In this document: positions 16,901 to 24,619 of the stretch, piece after piece
How positions within the stretch are numbered: the first letter of the stretch is position 1
Layout: every line of letters begins with the position of its first letter
Origin: Vibrio sp. 05-20-BW147
GTDB lineage: Bacteria; Pseudomonadota; Gammaproteobacteria; Enterobacterales; Vibrionaceae
NCBI RefSeq assembly: GCF_013369385.1
Contig: NZ_SZTO01000001.1
Coordinates: 1-64,000, forward strand
Length of the DNA stretch: 64,000 nt
Direction of reading: 5' to 3'
The notes under the pieces: model-generated
Databases searched by the model: none
Seen by the model: only the letters and a program-made list of their open reading frames with translations
Told to the model about the DNA's origin: nothing
Made by a program: the position numbers and the translations under genes

Positions 16901-17510
16901 CAAAGGCTACTTCCAGTGGGACGAAGTGGTTGCGGGAGGAGAAAGTGAAAGACTCTCCGAAATCGCCGCCGTTGAATACATGAAATTTCTACCACAACTC
17001 GAGCTCGCGATGAGCTGTGATACGGGCAACACCCCTTGGGATGAGCCCAATGACAAACCCGTTTACTACGAAAGCTTTGAAGCTTATCAAACCGCGGTTG
17101 CGCAATGTAAAGCCCAAATGGGGGATGGAAGTGTGTTGACTGCCGAGCTCATGGCTGGAACAGACAGCGGTAGAAGCGCTTATTGGGCGGTGGGCTATTA
17201 CGAGTATATTGATCAGCAACGCGCGTTTACCGCTGACGAATGGCTTTACTTTAATCCGCAGGGCACTGGGGCGTTTGTCGATGCTGAGGATGGAGAGTTT
17301 CCGTTTAACTGGGCGATAGAAAACGGTCAGTTGAGGATTGACGTTACGCATGCCGATTATGTCGGTTCTTACGAAATCAGTGAACTGATCAATTCAGATA
17401 CCACCGATCTGTCCTTAAAAAGCTTTTGGCACAGTACGGAGTGGAGCGATGTGAACGCGGGAGAAGGCGAAATCCTCGATCAAGTTTATCGTTTTGATGG
17501 TTTCCGCTAA
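13908..17510 (+). CDS. Giant lipoprotein with thrombospondin type-3-like calcium repeats
   Basis: The protein has 1200 residues. The signal peptide ends in the lipobox LVGC with the lipidated cysteine at residue 21. Residues about 35-130 look like a carboxypeptidase-regulatory or Ig-like domain (AIDGYLHNAKVWLD). About residues 245-345 hold aspartate-rich repeats of the D-x-D-x-D-G-x-x-D type (DNDGNMDDDGDGVPDLLDEY, DPDQDGYDTILDEFP), which bind calcium in thrombospondin type-3 repeats. The remaining 850 residues are rich in W, Y and acidic residues. Near the C-terminus a module beginning W-D-E-x-N-D-x-P occurs twice. The RBS GGAGGGAATC precedes the ATG. Likely a cell-surface protein; function unknown. 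Confidence 0.8.
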   Translation: MRANKIVIALSMAGMVSLVGCGSDSADSSAPVAAKPYSVTAIDGYLHNAKVWLDTTPNWVHDEGEPIAYTNQQGIAQLDVSGVANHRNFPVIVQAIAGETIDTEGGNVEPITAGYVMSAPAGEAEVTPLSTLVHIDMVNHLDGETDAQLVAAQQQKSVENIATQLGLTPEQVLGDFLKEKHQRAAFAARSLVTSGVVLAETPEQYQTTMDDPAASQKMAHTTELVNKDIKQTIENTTAEDLADKKPEFNYDADNDGNMDDDGDGVPDLLDEYPDDATEYRDFDGDELGDNADLDDDNDGVNDVDDLFPFDHTQAGDPDQDGYDTILDEFPQDATKAGDHDHDGVDSLVDAYPDNADKSTQDQSTELSYRWPTVTHLGKEAKVLDVTYHTSVETFNSGLVTTEIERTFRTVEGDLLGEEHSIEQTQKDGSFSRISEWRYDFNLDGEILFVGQSLDIGNKTAQGEQYWRYIDEADAALEGTDNGGGRTFDEVNFASRQHPQSLLGIDTIQYLTVTRGADGELDTITTQLDQFTVNGFDVGDDATHVQDYAYRGVEKRREQIPIWLEEHRDWQANGSTNQYRLFVADSENSYRLTEHQPIWSSPTDSSYEEYADYNYNYLKWENRTAYWVERTTELLADSSTKVSGSRYLLADSDAIKRTSAEKPDGEKFSEFSLHERTISSTEKRAYETWHHIALEGYDFTATANVFGHQYTVFNLYDDIWMGYSYTQWFDRDIDLITEVDGLLEQGVPVDQITPEMIPNLNLYAKPAFTPSFRYHDSGEPREWYLVTDDPFYGASGHELQTVTFTPGGLADAYDVFDVVNGIYLLKGKVEQPQQWQDIIPRAIFMLNAQADSSGISFMTERGDEYFASREKAQQRLKVLQAQQSLCVDGDTAWDEQNDRPAGSPTEADFYQVLETCLYLPLTAEQLVKMQWHYYDAEDRVHESYLFLEGGTGVMLENSIYLKDLTWTINDKGIVIIQYPQTDDVDMFALTGEYQTGYYLKGYFQWDEVVAGGESERLSEIAAVEYMKFLPQLELAMSCDTGNTPWDEPNDKPVYYESFEAYQTAVAQCKAQMGDGSVLTAELMAGTDSGRSAYWAVGYYEYIDQQRAFTADEWLYFNPQGTGAFVDAEDGEFPFNWAIENGQLRIDVTHADYVGSYEISELINSDTTDLSLKSFWHSTEWSDVNAGEGEILDQVYRFDGFR

Positions 17511-17546
17511 CCCTTTGTGTTTAGAAGATAATCACCAAGAGTGTCG

Positions 17547-17575
17547 AATGGGCTGTTTTTTCAGCCCATTTTTAT
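17547..17575 (+). terminator. Intrinsic terminator after lipoprotein gene
   Basis: AATGGGCTG and CAGCCCATT form a 9-bp stem around a T6 loop, followed by TTTATT. Confidence 0.85.
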
Positions 17576-17714
17576 TATCTCTATGGCTCAATACATTGCG
17601 CCGCGAAAACAGGATTCTGGTTGTAATGCCTCGCTTGTTTATAACACCTTCGCATTATCACTCCTTCTACTGATATATCTATAATTAACTCGGTGCGATT
17701 TAAAGGAGAAAGCG

Positions 17715-17924
17715 ATGAAGGTTGTTGTTGAGTTCCTCGAATCAGGACGCTTCAGGGATAACTTTTGGGATGGCGAATTCAGAGTGGAAAAAGGTGAGCA
17801 CAGGGCGGTAAGCCCTTCGTTAGCAGCTCAACTTATTCACAACCGACAAGCCTCTCTTTATCATACTGATGATCCTGAACAGACGGCGTTTATCAACCCA
17901 GCTGACGGTACGCCAATGAAGTAA
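17715..17924 (+). CDS. Small conserved-looking protein of unknown function
   Basis: The protein has 69 residues and no signal or membrane segment. The sequence is polar and compact (VVVEFLESGRFRDNFWDGEF, then HRAVSPSLAAQLIHNR). AAAGGAGAAAGCG before the ATG is a strong ribosome-binding site, and a strong terminator follows 18 bases after the stop. This single-gene unit with clean signals supports a real gene. I do not recognise the family. Confidence 0.65.
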   Translation: MKVVVEFLESGRFRDNFWDGEFRVEKGEHRAVSPSLAAQLIHNRQASLYHTDDPEQTAFINPADGTPMK

Positions 17925-17941
17925 ACCCAAATCGAATAGGT

Positions 17942-17986
17942 AAACGGCCACCAACGAACTTTGCTTTCTTTGGTGGCCGTTTTGTT
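17942..17986 (+). terminator. Intrinsic terminator after small gene
   Basis: AAACGGCCACCAA and TTGGTGGCCGTTT form a 13-bp stem, followed by TGTTTG. Confidence 0.85.
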
Positions 17987-18128
17987 TGTGCTGGTATGCC
18001 AGTAAAATGCGTTGGCCCCGCCGAATTTGACTGCTCCGTGATGTGCAGAGTTAAACAATCCCAAGTGAGGGAGCGTCATTTGACGGCTTTCTATCATCTG
18101 TTGGCGCGCAAAAATAGCCGGGAATAGA

Positions 18129-18149
18129 AAAGGGACCAATGGTCCCTTT
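18129..18149 (-). terminator. Intrinsic terminator for the 18176-19918 gene
   Basis: Read on the minus strand, AAAGGGACC-ATT-GGTCCCTTT is followed by TCTATT. It lies 27 bases after the minus-strand stop. Confidence 0.75.
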
Positions 18150-18175
18150 GGATAAACGCGTCATCGTGAAAGTGA

Positions 18176-19918
18176 CTATTGGTTGGCAACATTCATTGAG
18201 GACTTATCAATGCGGTAGTCGTAACGCATTTCTAGGCCTTTATCATTCACATCAAAAACAAAATTGAGCGTTGAATCCAGCGCTAAGGCTTCACTGATTT
18301 CAGTTGGAATGGGCTCACCGCTGAGCTCAGAAGCCATTGTTGCGAACTCGAGTATGCGTGAGGTGTTGATATAGGTTTGCCACAAACCCCCTGCTTCTAA
18401 CGGCTGCTTGAGCACGACTTCTGACCCTGCTGCGGCTTTATCACCAGCATAGAGCGTGAGGTGTTTGTCGTTCATGCGTGCAAAGAGTGGCGTTTTCATT
18501 CCCGTTTGCGCTTCAACCAGTGCACTGAGATCCACGGCTTGACCATTGGGTTCAATGTTCACTTCTGCCAGTTGTGGAACAAACATTTTTGCCGTTTGCA
18601 CCAGCATTGACGGATCCTCTGCCGAAAGGCTGAATAGGAAATCCAGTTTTTCAAATTCAGGTCCATACTGGCCTTGTAAGTTCATCGTAATATCATTCAG
18701 GCTAAACTGAATGCCTTTTACGCCATTTACCATGCCTGCGCCCATGCTCACGGCCGCCGCTGGGTTTTCACCTCGAACCTCTCGTTGGACTTCTGCGAGG
18801 AGTTCACAAGAGTAACTTGGTTGCGTTAAATCATTCCAAATATTGCTGATCGCTGGCGCTAATTTGGCGACATCTAAGCCAAAGCTGATACCAAAGATGC
18901 TGTCACGGTTAATTTCATCACTAGGAATAAAGCCGCGTACGGTTTTGAGTGCATTGATCAGAACTTGGTTGTTGCTCTCGACGACAATGCTACCATCCAT
19001 AACCAGTTGTTTGTCTTTAGATTGGTAACTCGCGACAGACACAACACGAGGCCAATTGCTGGCGATGGCCGTCAGTTCAGTATGACAAGTCGGCTGACGC
19101 AGCACGTCAATTTGATCTTCTGGAGAGATCTGTTGCAGCACATCAATTTGACGAGCCAACTGGTTGCTGCCTTTGAGCGTGATCCCTTTGATCACTTCTT
19201 GGTTATCAAGGTAGGCGTAAAATTGGTAATTTTGGCCATATTTAGTTTGAAGCGCGGCTAACTTGCCGCTATCTGCAAACGAGTATTGAGGTTTTTCTGC
19301 CCCAAGTGCCATTTTCAATGTGTTCTCAGCGCCAAACATCGGGACATCGAGCGTGAAGGTGACTACCTTGCCTTCAAGGGCGATCACAAAACCAAGGTTT
19401 TGTTCTGCGCTTGGCTCTGTCGCGAGAACATAGCGGCGGTAATCGGCTTGGCCAAGTTTACCGACTTCATGCATCGCGCCTGTCTCTTTTTCCTTTTTAT
19501 CGATGGTGGCCCAGAACGCCGTTGGGTTTTCAATCTCGAATTTGTAAACCGGTACCATGCCTAAGGTGTAGAGCAGTGGTTTCACGTTGTCGCCCGTACC
19601 GAGGTAGTTCTTGAGGCTTTGTTCATTGCTGGCGCTGTTAAGATAGCCATCAAAGTAGGTGAGAAGAAAGGCTTGCTCTGGGGTGAGCTCATTCAGATCG
19701 AACGCATCGGCGAAGCTTTCATTCTGATAACCCATAGAGGTTAAGTATTCGTAATGATTAATGGCGTTGGTCTGCAAAGAGATCAGCGGGGTATCCGCGG
19801 GTACATAAGCCAAGAAGTCATCGCCTGCTTGAGTATTGAGTCCTACTTTATAGAAATACGCGCCACTAACGGCAGCCGCTGCAACTGCAGAGGCAAGGAT
19901 AAGTTTTTTCACGGCCAA
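18176..19918 (-). CDS. Membrane-anchored exported protein of unknown function
   Basis: The protein has 580 residues. A hydrophobic N-terminal segment (KLILASAVAAAAVSGAYFY) is a signal anchor or signal peptide. The rest is soluble and periplasmic in character, with alternating short strands (FAYLDNQEVIKG-type, LNFVFDVNDKGLEMRYDYRI) suggesting a repeated alpha/beta fold. The N-terminal part begins FLAYVPADTPLISLQT, a pattern seen in DUF3352-like proteins of Gram-negative bacteria, but I am not sure of that family. Two cysteines (PTCHTEL and YSCELL) could form a disulfide. It is monocistronic, with its own terminator. An 84-base inverted repeat lies upstream. Confidence 0.6.
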   Translation of the reverse strand: MAVKKLILASAVAAAAVSGAYFYKVGLNTQAGDDFLAYVPADTPLISLQTNAINHYEYLTSMGYQNESFADAFDLNELTPEQAFLLTYFDGYLNSASNEQSLKNYLGTGDNVKPLLYTLGMVPVYKFEIENPTAFWATIDKKEKETGAMHEVGKLGQADYRRYVLATEPSAEQNLGFVIALEGKVVTFTLDVPMFGAENTLKMALGAEKPQYSFADSGKLAALQTKYGQNYQFYAYLDNQEVIKGITLKGSNQLARQIDVLQQISPEDQIDVLRQPTCHTELTAIASNWPRVVSVASYQSKDKQLVMDGSIVVESNNQVLINALKTVRGFIPSDEINRDSIFGISFGLDVAKLAPAISNIWNDLTQPSYSCELLAEVQREVRGENPAAAVSMGAGMVNGVKGIQFSLNDITMNLQGQYGPEFEKLDFLFSLSAEDPSMLVQTAKMFVPQLAEVNIEPNGQAVDLSALVEAQTGMKTPLFARMNDKHLTLYAGDKAAAGSEVVLKQPLEAGGLWQTYINTSRILEFATMASELSGEPIPTEISEALALDSTLNFVFDVNDKGLEMRYDYRIDKSSMNVANQ

Positions 19919-19982
19919 CTCCGTTGTCTGTTATTGACTCTCTCATTTCTCGCTCTATGCAAACGAGTGGGAGAATTTTGAA

Positions 19983-20066
19983 CATTGATAATAAAACAAA
20001 ACACCATGCTATATATGCAATTGGTTTTGTAGTTTCATCATATATAAGTTGTTTTATTATTCAATG
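19983..20066. repeat. 84-base nested AT-rich inverted repeat
   Basis: The outer arm CATTGATAATAAAACAA (19983-19999) pairs with TTGTTTTATTATTCAATG (20049-20066), differing by one extra T. Inside it TATATATG (20010-20017) pairs with CATATATA (20039-20046). The structure lies between the unknown anchored-protein gene and the oligopeptidase gene, in the presumed promoter region of the former. Confidence 0.65.
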
Positions 20067-20170
20067 CGTTATTTGTTGAGACGAGTGTTGTGTCTCTGCT
20101 TTTGGAATCGAGCAGACATTCAACGATGGCGTCGAGGTGAAGAAGAAGGTGGAGGAAGAGGGGACTAGGA

Positions 20171-20202
20171 AAAAAGCAGAGCCAGCACGTGGCTGGCTCT
20201 GG
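20171..20202 (-). terminator. Intrinsic terminator for the oligopeptidase gene
   Basis: CAGAGCCAGC and GCTGGCTCTG form a perfect 10-bp stem. On the minus strand it is followed by CTTTTTTCC. Confidence 0.85.
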
Positions 20203-20213
20203 ATATCGATCAT

Positions 20214-22061
20214 TTATCGACCATAGGTTTTGACGATGTACGCTTCAAATTGATCGCACATATCGGCGTCAGAGATGGCGTTCGAAGCCAACACCTTACT
20301 GCCATCGACGATGGTGATGGTTGCGTTAAGGCTAGCAGGAGCGTGAACCTCTCGTTCGGCAAGGGCGGCGATTTTCTGCTGCTCTTTTTCCCACGCTTGC
20401 TGTGCAGTTTGGTTACAGGCGTCAGCGAGATATTTCGCATTAAACCCTTCACCCGTCAGGCGCTTAATTGACTCAGAATGAGACACACTGTTGCCTGCAT
20501 GCCAGTAATGCTCTGCCAACAGAGGGCCAATCTCTGGGTTATCACATAGGTAACCAAACTTCTCGGTGAAGTAGGCGCGAGTTTGGTACACCGCCATATG
20601 AGCCAGCAAGTAACCTTGGTAGGCGCAAGAGGCTTCATCCGACAGCAGGTGTGGAATGGCCATCAGTGGGCGCGGGCTGCACGCCAAACCCAGAATGCGC
20701 ATTTCGGTATCACGGGCCAGCTGGGTGACACTTTCTGCAGTGAGTTGCTCGTCACTCATTTGATAAAGCGCACGCTCAAAGTACGGCACAACGAGAATGC
20801 TGCGTTCTGCATAAGCCTTGAACGGCTGACGGTTATTGACCATTGCTTGAATGATCGAGTCTGGCACTGGATTGCCAGCGTCATCCAATGCATAACGCTT
20901 CAACCAATCTGCGTCGTCAAGCAGGCTATCGCAGAACATAGATTGTGTTTCAGCGTAAGCCATGGAGGTTGGTGCAAATTCTTGCGAGAAACAAGGCGCG
21001 TTGAGCTTCACATTGGCAAAGTGAGCGGCGTGGCCTCCTTCGTGGAACAAGGTATTCATGCCATCGTAGCCACAACCGACTTGGTCTGGTTTGGCATTGG
21101 AAGTGAAATTCACTTTAGCGGCGATCCACTCTCCTTGGTTATAGAAAGAAGGGATCGGGCCATGACAGAAGCCGTTCGGGTATTTGCCTTTGCGATCCAA
21201 CAGATCGAGTGTGAGTTCCGCTCCGGAGTAATCAATATTGAGGCGACCAAACGATTCTACCCAACGACGTAGCGATTTAGAAAACGGCACATAGGGGTCC
21301 AAGTCACGCATGACATCGCCGGAGAAAGAGTAAACAAAGTTATGCCCTTTTAAGGCATCGTTGCCTTTCTCTTGCGCCAATGCATCCAGGCTATTTTGAT
21401 GACTTTGACGAGTGCGCTGTTCGAAATCCTCCAAAATCACAAACAGTTCATCACTGGTCATGTGTTCGGTTTTCACCACGGAATAATCGAAGAAGTTGGC
21501 GTAGCCCATGGTGCGGGCAAAGGCGTTACGCTTTTTCACCAGCTCAAGGAAACCGTTTTGCAGTAACCACTGTTCGAGATCCAATAACGCTTGATGCGCA
21601 GATTGGCGGACGGATTCCTGGTTGTTGGCGCGGATTGCTGAGCTCAGGATCGGCAGGCTGCCTTCAACCGTTTCACCCTTCTCGTTCACGTAAGTCAGAA
21701 CGTGCTTTTGCTTCTTCTCAAAAATCTCTGCTTCAAACTGAATCAGATCATTCTTAAGCTCGCCCGCTTCGGGGGATTCAATGGCGTGCGATTGGAACAT
21801 GGCTAACCAGCCATTGAGTCCTTGAATCGTCTGCGCTTTCTCGCTTGAGTCTGCGATGGTTTCTGCGGCTTCAAGTTGTTGTCTAATTTCGTTAATTTTT
21901 GAAGCTTGAGAAAGGAAGTTGGTCCACTCGGTCTGTGCTTTGGTTGAGCCTTGATGATCGTCGCTGATCCCCATGTAGGTTTCCCAGAAGAAATCTTCTT
22001 TGGTGCGATGAATCGTCAGATATTGCTGGTTTAGCTTATTAAGATAGGCAGTTGCAGTCAT
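20214..22061 (-). CDS. M3-family zinc oligopeptidase (PepF/thimet type)
   Basis: The protein has 615 residues. The zinc-binding motif is NTLFHEGGHAAHFANV (H-E-x-x-H, about residue 345), with the downstream glutamate in EFAPTSMAYAETQSMFCDSL. The surrounding pattern GYDGMNTLFHEGGH and the helical N-terminal half fit M3 peptidases, which cut short peptides in the cytosol. There is no signal peptide. The F usually seen at position three of HEFGH is G here. Single gene ending in a strong terminator. Confidence 0.88.
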   Translation of the reverse strand: MTATAYLNKLNQQYLTIHRTKEDFFWETYMGISDDHQGSTKAQTEWTNFLSQASKINEIRQQLEAAETIADSSEKAQTIQGLNGWLAMFQSHAIESPEAGELKNDLIQFEAEIFEKKQKHVLTYVNEKGETVEGSLPILSSAIRANNQESVRQSAHQALLDLEQWLLQNGFLELVKKRNAFARTMGYANFFDYSVVKTEHMTSDELFVILEDFEQRTRQSHQNSLDALAQEKGNDALKGHNFVYSFSGDVMRDLDPYVPFSKSLRRWVESFGRLNIDYSGAELTLDLLDRKGKYPNGFCHGPIPSFYNQGEWIAAKVNFTSNAKPDQVGCGYDGMNTLFHEGGHAAHFANVKLNAPCFSQEFAPTSMAYAETQSMFCDSLLDDADWLKRYALDDAGNPVPDSIIQAMVNNRQPFKAYAERSILVVPYFERALYQMSDEQLTAESVTQLARDTEMRILGLACSPRPLMAIPHLLSDEASCAYQGYLLAHMAVYQTRAYFTEKFGYLCDNPEIGPLLAEHYWHAGNSVSHSESIKRLTGEGFNAKYLADACNQTAQQAWEKEQQKIAALAEREVHAPASLNATITIVDGSKVLASNAISDADMCDQFEAYIVKTYGR

Positions 22062-22192
22062 TTTTGTCCTTTAAAATGGTTGCCTGAAGAATCGGCGATT
22101 ATGTCATGATGAAGCGAGAATGACGAATGTCCACATTGTACGGTTAATCAAACCCGCGTAAACGGAAATGTACTTAGCGTTTACAGGGAATA

Positions 22193-23626
22193 TCAAAGAT
22201 GACGAGCGATGAGACGAACCAAGGTATTGATGGCAGGCTGCCAATCGTGATCACTCGTAAAGTTCGCGACACAAAAACGCACGCAATGTTGATATTGGTT
22301 GTGTGTGCCAAATACCGTCCCCGGCAATAGGCTAATTTTTTCTTTGCGACAATCGAGATACAACGCATGGCTATCCACCCCTTCAGGCAGGATTAACCAC
22401 AGCAAAAACGATCCTTGATTGAGATGTAATTGATAGCGATTTTCCAGCGCGGGAATCTGATTTAATGCCTTGCTAAGCATGGTGTGGAAGCGCTTACTGT
22501 GGCACTGGTATTGTCGACGCATTCTGGCGGTGTGAGCACGGTATTTGCCCGTAGTGAGAAACGACGCGACCGCACTTTGCATCAGGTTCAAACTGCCCAT
22601 GCTATCGCAGAGCAGCCGCTTTTCCACTTGGTCATGATAACGTCCGGCCAACAGCCAACCGATCCGCAAACGAGAGTCGAGTGTTTTTGAAAGGGAGTTG
22701 ACGTAGATGACTCGCCCTTTGCTATCAAGAGATTTCAAGCTTGGCAGTGAGGCATCAAAGCTCAATGCACCAAATACGTCGTCTTCAATGATCGGCACAT
22801 CATGGCTGACTTGCAAAAGGGCCAGACGTTTTTCCAACGTCATGGTGGCGCCAGTGGGGTTGGTAAAATTCGGTGTGACTAAAATCGCTTTGATCGGCCA
22901 CTCTTCCATCGCTTTTTCGAGCGCGTCGATTTCCATCCCCGTTTTAGGACAACTTGGGATCTCCAACACATTCAACCCTAGGGATTCCAGTAAAAGGAGG
23001 TTGCCAAAATAACAAGGGGATTCAACGGCAACAATGTCACCAGTCACTGTTGTGGCGCGCAGTGCCAAACTGATGGCTTGTTGCGCGCCGTGGGTCGTGA
23101 TGATCTCGGAGAGCTGGACAGGGACACCAAGATCGGCGGTGATTTTGGCCAGTTGTTTGACTAAAAGGGTATCACCCGGTGGTAACTGGTAGTGGCTAGG
23201 AAGCTGACTTTGTCGTCGGCTATGGCGCCCAATTTCCGCATACAAACTTTTGATGGCAGGGGCATCGATGTTGGGGTGTGCAGAACCCGTTGGCAGTTGT
23301 TCTTTTTCGTGCGGATAGGTGAGGAATTCTTTACAGACAGAAAGCAGATCGACCTTGGTGGGTTTAGCATGAGCGTGCTCTGGAGCGATCGCGACGGGTT
23401 TCACACGATAGCCTGAGCGTTCAACAGAATAGACCCAACCTTGTGCTTCCAGCTCTTGATAGGCACGAATCACGGTGTTTTTACTCACTGACAGCTCCTG
23501 CTGGAGACGACGAATCGAAGGCAGTCTTTCATCATGTTGGAACAAGCCGGATTGGATGGCCGAGCGCACATATTGCTCGACTACTAAGTACTTGTTGTGT
23601 GTGATATCACGCTCATCTGTACCCAT
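22193..23626 (-). CDS. MocR-type regulator (GntR HTH fused to PLP aminotransferase-like domain)
   Basis: The protein has 477 residues. A GntR winged helix covers residues 10-80 (RLPSIRRLQQELSVSKNTVIRAYQELEAQGWVY). A fold-type-I aminotransferase domain follows, with the PLP lysine in VNSLSKTLDSRLRIGWLL and the substrate-arginine region near HCVRFCVANF. MocR regulators sense amino-acid or vitamin B6 metabolites. It is divergent from a DMT transporter gene 87 bases away, which is probably its target. A TCTGTACCCA direct repeat lies at the gene start and in the gap. Confidence 0.9.
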   Translation of the reverse strand: MGTDERDITHNKYLVVEQYVRSAIQSGLFQHDERLPSIRRLQQELSVSKNTVIRAYQELEAQGWVYSVERSGYRVKPVAIAPEHAHAKPTKVDLLSVCKEFLTYPHEKEQLPTGSAHPNIDAPAIKSLYAEIGRHSRRQSQLPSHYQLPPGDTLLVKQLAKITADLGVPVQLSEIITTHGAQQAISLALRATTVTGDIVAVESPCYFGNLLLLESLGLNVLEIPSCPKTGMEIDALEKAMEEWPIKAILVTPNFTNPTGATMTLEKRLALLQVSHDVPIIEDDVFGALSFDASLPSLKSLDSKGRVIYVNSLSKTLDSRLRIGWLLAGRYHDQVEKRLLCDSMGSLNLMQSAVASFLTTGKYRAHTARMRRQYQCHSKRFHTMLSKALNQIPALENRYQLHLNQGSFLLWLILPEGVDSHALYLDCRKEKISLLPGTVFGTHNQYQHCVRFCVANFTSDHDWQPAINTLVRLIARHL

Positions 23627-23668
23627 AAATTCCCTTCAAACTGTCTCTTATTTTCATTTCTGTACCCA
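23616..23668. promoter_or_regulatory. Direct repeat TCTGTACCCA, possible MocR operator
   Basis: TCTGTACCCA occurs at 23616-23625 (overlapping the MocR start codon) and again at 23659-23668, 43 bases apart, i.e. four helical turns. MocR regulators commonly bind direct repeats in divergent promoters. Assignment is by position. Confidence 0.45.
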
Positions 23669-23713
23669 ATTACAGTAACAGCAAGTTGATAATAATAGCC
23701 ACAAGGAATTTTC

Positions 23714-24619
23714 ATGCTGCTCCGTTCGATCCCCTTTTTGTTTGTCCTGCTTTGGGCTTCAGGTTTTGTTGGGGCCAGATTGGGCCTGCAATACGCAGAA
23801 CCCGCGACCTTGCTGGCGATCCGTATGTTGGCAAACATCGCGCTGTTTTTGTTGCTGATCGTGTTGCTGCGCCGCCGAGTGCCGACAGGGGCCGCCTTCT
23901 GGCACTCATGGGTTGTGGGGTTGGGCATTCATGGGTTTTACCTCGGCGGAACTTATTGGGCCATTTCATTGGGGATGCCGGCTGGATTGAGTTCCTTATT
24001 GGTGGGGATTCAACCGATTTTAACCGCGCTGATTTTGGTGGTCACGGTTCAAGAGCGCTTTCGGTTTTCGCAGTGGTTGGGTTTAGCACTTGGATTGCTA
24101 GGTATCAGCTTGGTGCTTTCTGGCAAGATGGATTGGCAAACCGAAGCGCACAAAACGCTTGCGATTTCGCTGTGCCTAATGGCGCTGGTGGGTATTACAT
24201 TGGGCACCTTGTACCAAAAACGTTTCTGCCATGGGGTGGATATGGTGGGTGGTGCTATGGTGCAGTATCTCGCCGCAGCATGCCTGTTCCTGCCTTTTGC
24301 GTGGCAGTTTGAAACCATGCAAGTGCAATGGACAACAACCTTTATTCTGACACTGGTTTGGCTAGTGGTTGTGCTGTCGTGTGCGGCCATACTGCTGTTG
24401 CTCTATATGGTGAAAAATGGCGCTGCGTCGAGTGTGGCATCGGTTTTTTATCTTGTCCCTCCCGTCACCGCGTTGCAAGCCTGGTTGATGTTTGGCGAGT
24501 CGTTTGATACCAAAGCCATGGTGGGTTTTCTATTGGCTGCGGTGGCGGTGTATTTGGTGGTAAGAAAGCCGAAATTGGCCGTCGAGCCCGTTAGATCAGA
24601 GACATGTCAGATAAAATGA
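23714..24619 (+). CDS. EamA/DMT-superfamily transporter
   Basis: The protein has 301 residues and ten predicted helices in two EamA repeats (FLFVLLWASGFVGARLGLQY at the start; LYQKRFCHGVDMVGGAMVQY at the second half). GGAATTTTC precedes the ATG. It is divergent from the MocR regulator, an arrangement often used for amino-acid or amine exporters under metabolite control. Its last 29 bases overlap the end of the convergent diguanylate cyclase gene. Substrate unknown. Confidence 0.85.
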   Translation: MLLRSIPFLFVLLWASGFVGARLGLQYAEPATLLAIRMLANIALFLLLIVLLRRRVPTGAAFWHSWVVGLGIHGFYLGGTYWAISLGMPAGLSSLLVGIQPILTALILVVTVQERFRFSQWLGLALGLLGISLVLSGKMDWQTEAHKTLAISLCLMALVGITLGTLYQKRFCHGVDMVGGAMVQYLAAACLFLPFAWQFETMQVQWTTTFILTLVWLVVVLSCAAILLLLYMVKNGAASSVASVFYLVPPVTALQAWLMFGESFDTKAMVGFLLAAVAVYLVVRKPKLAVEPVRSETCQIK

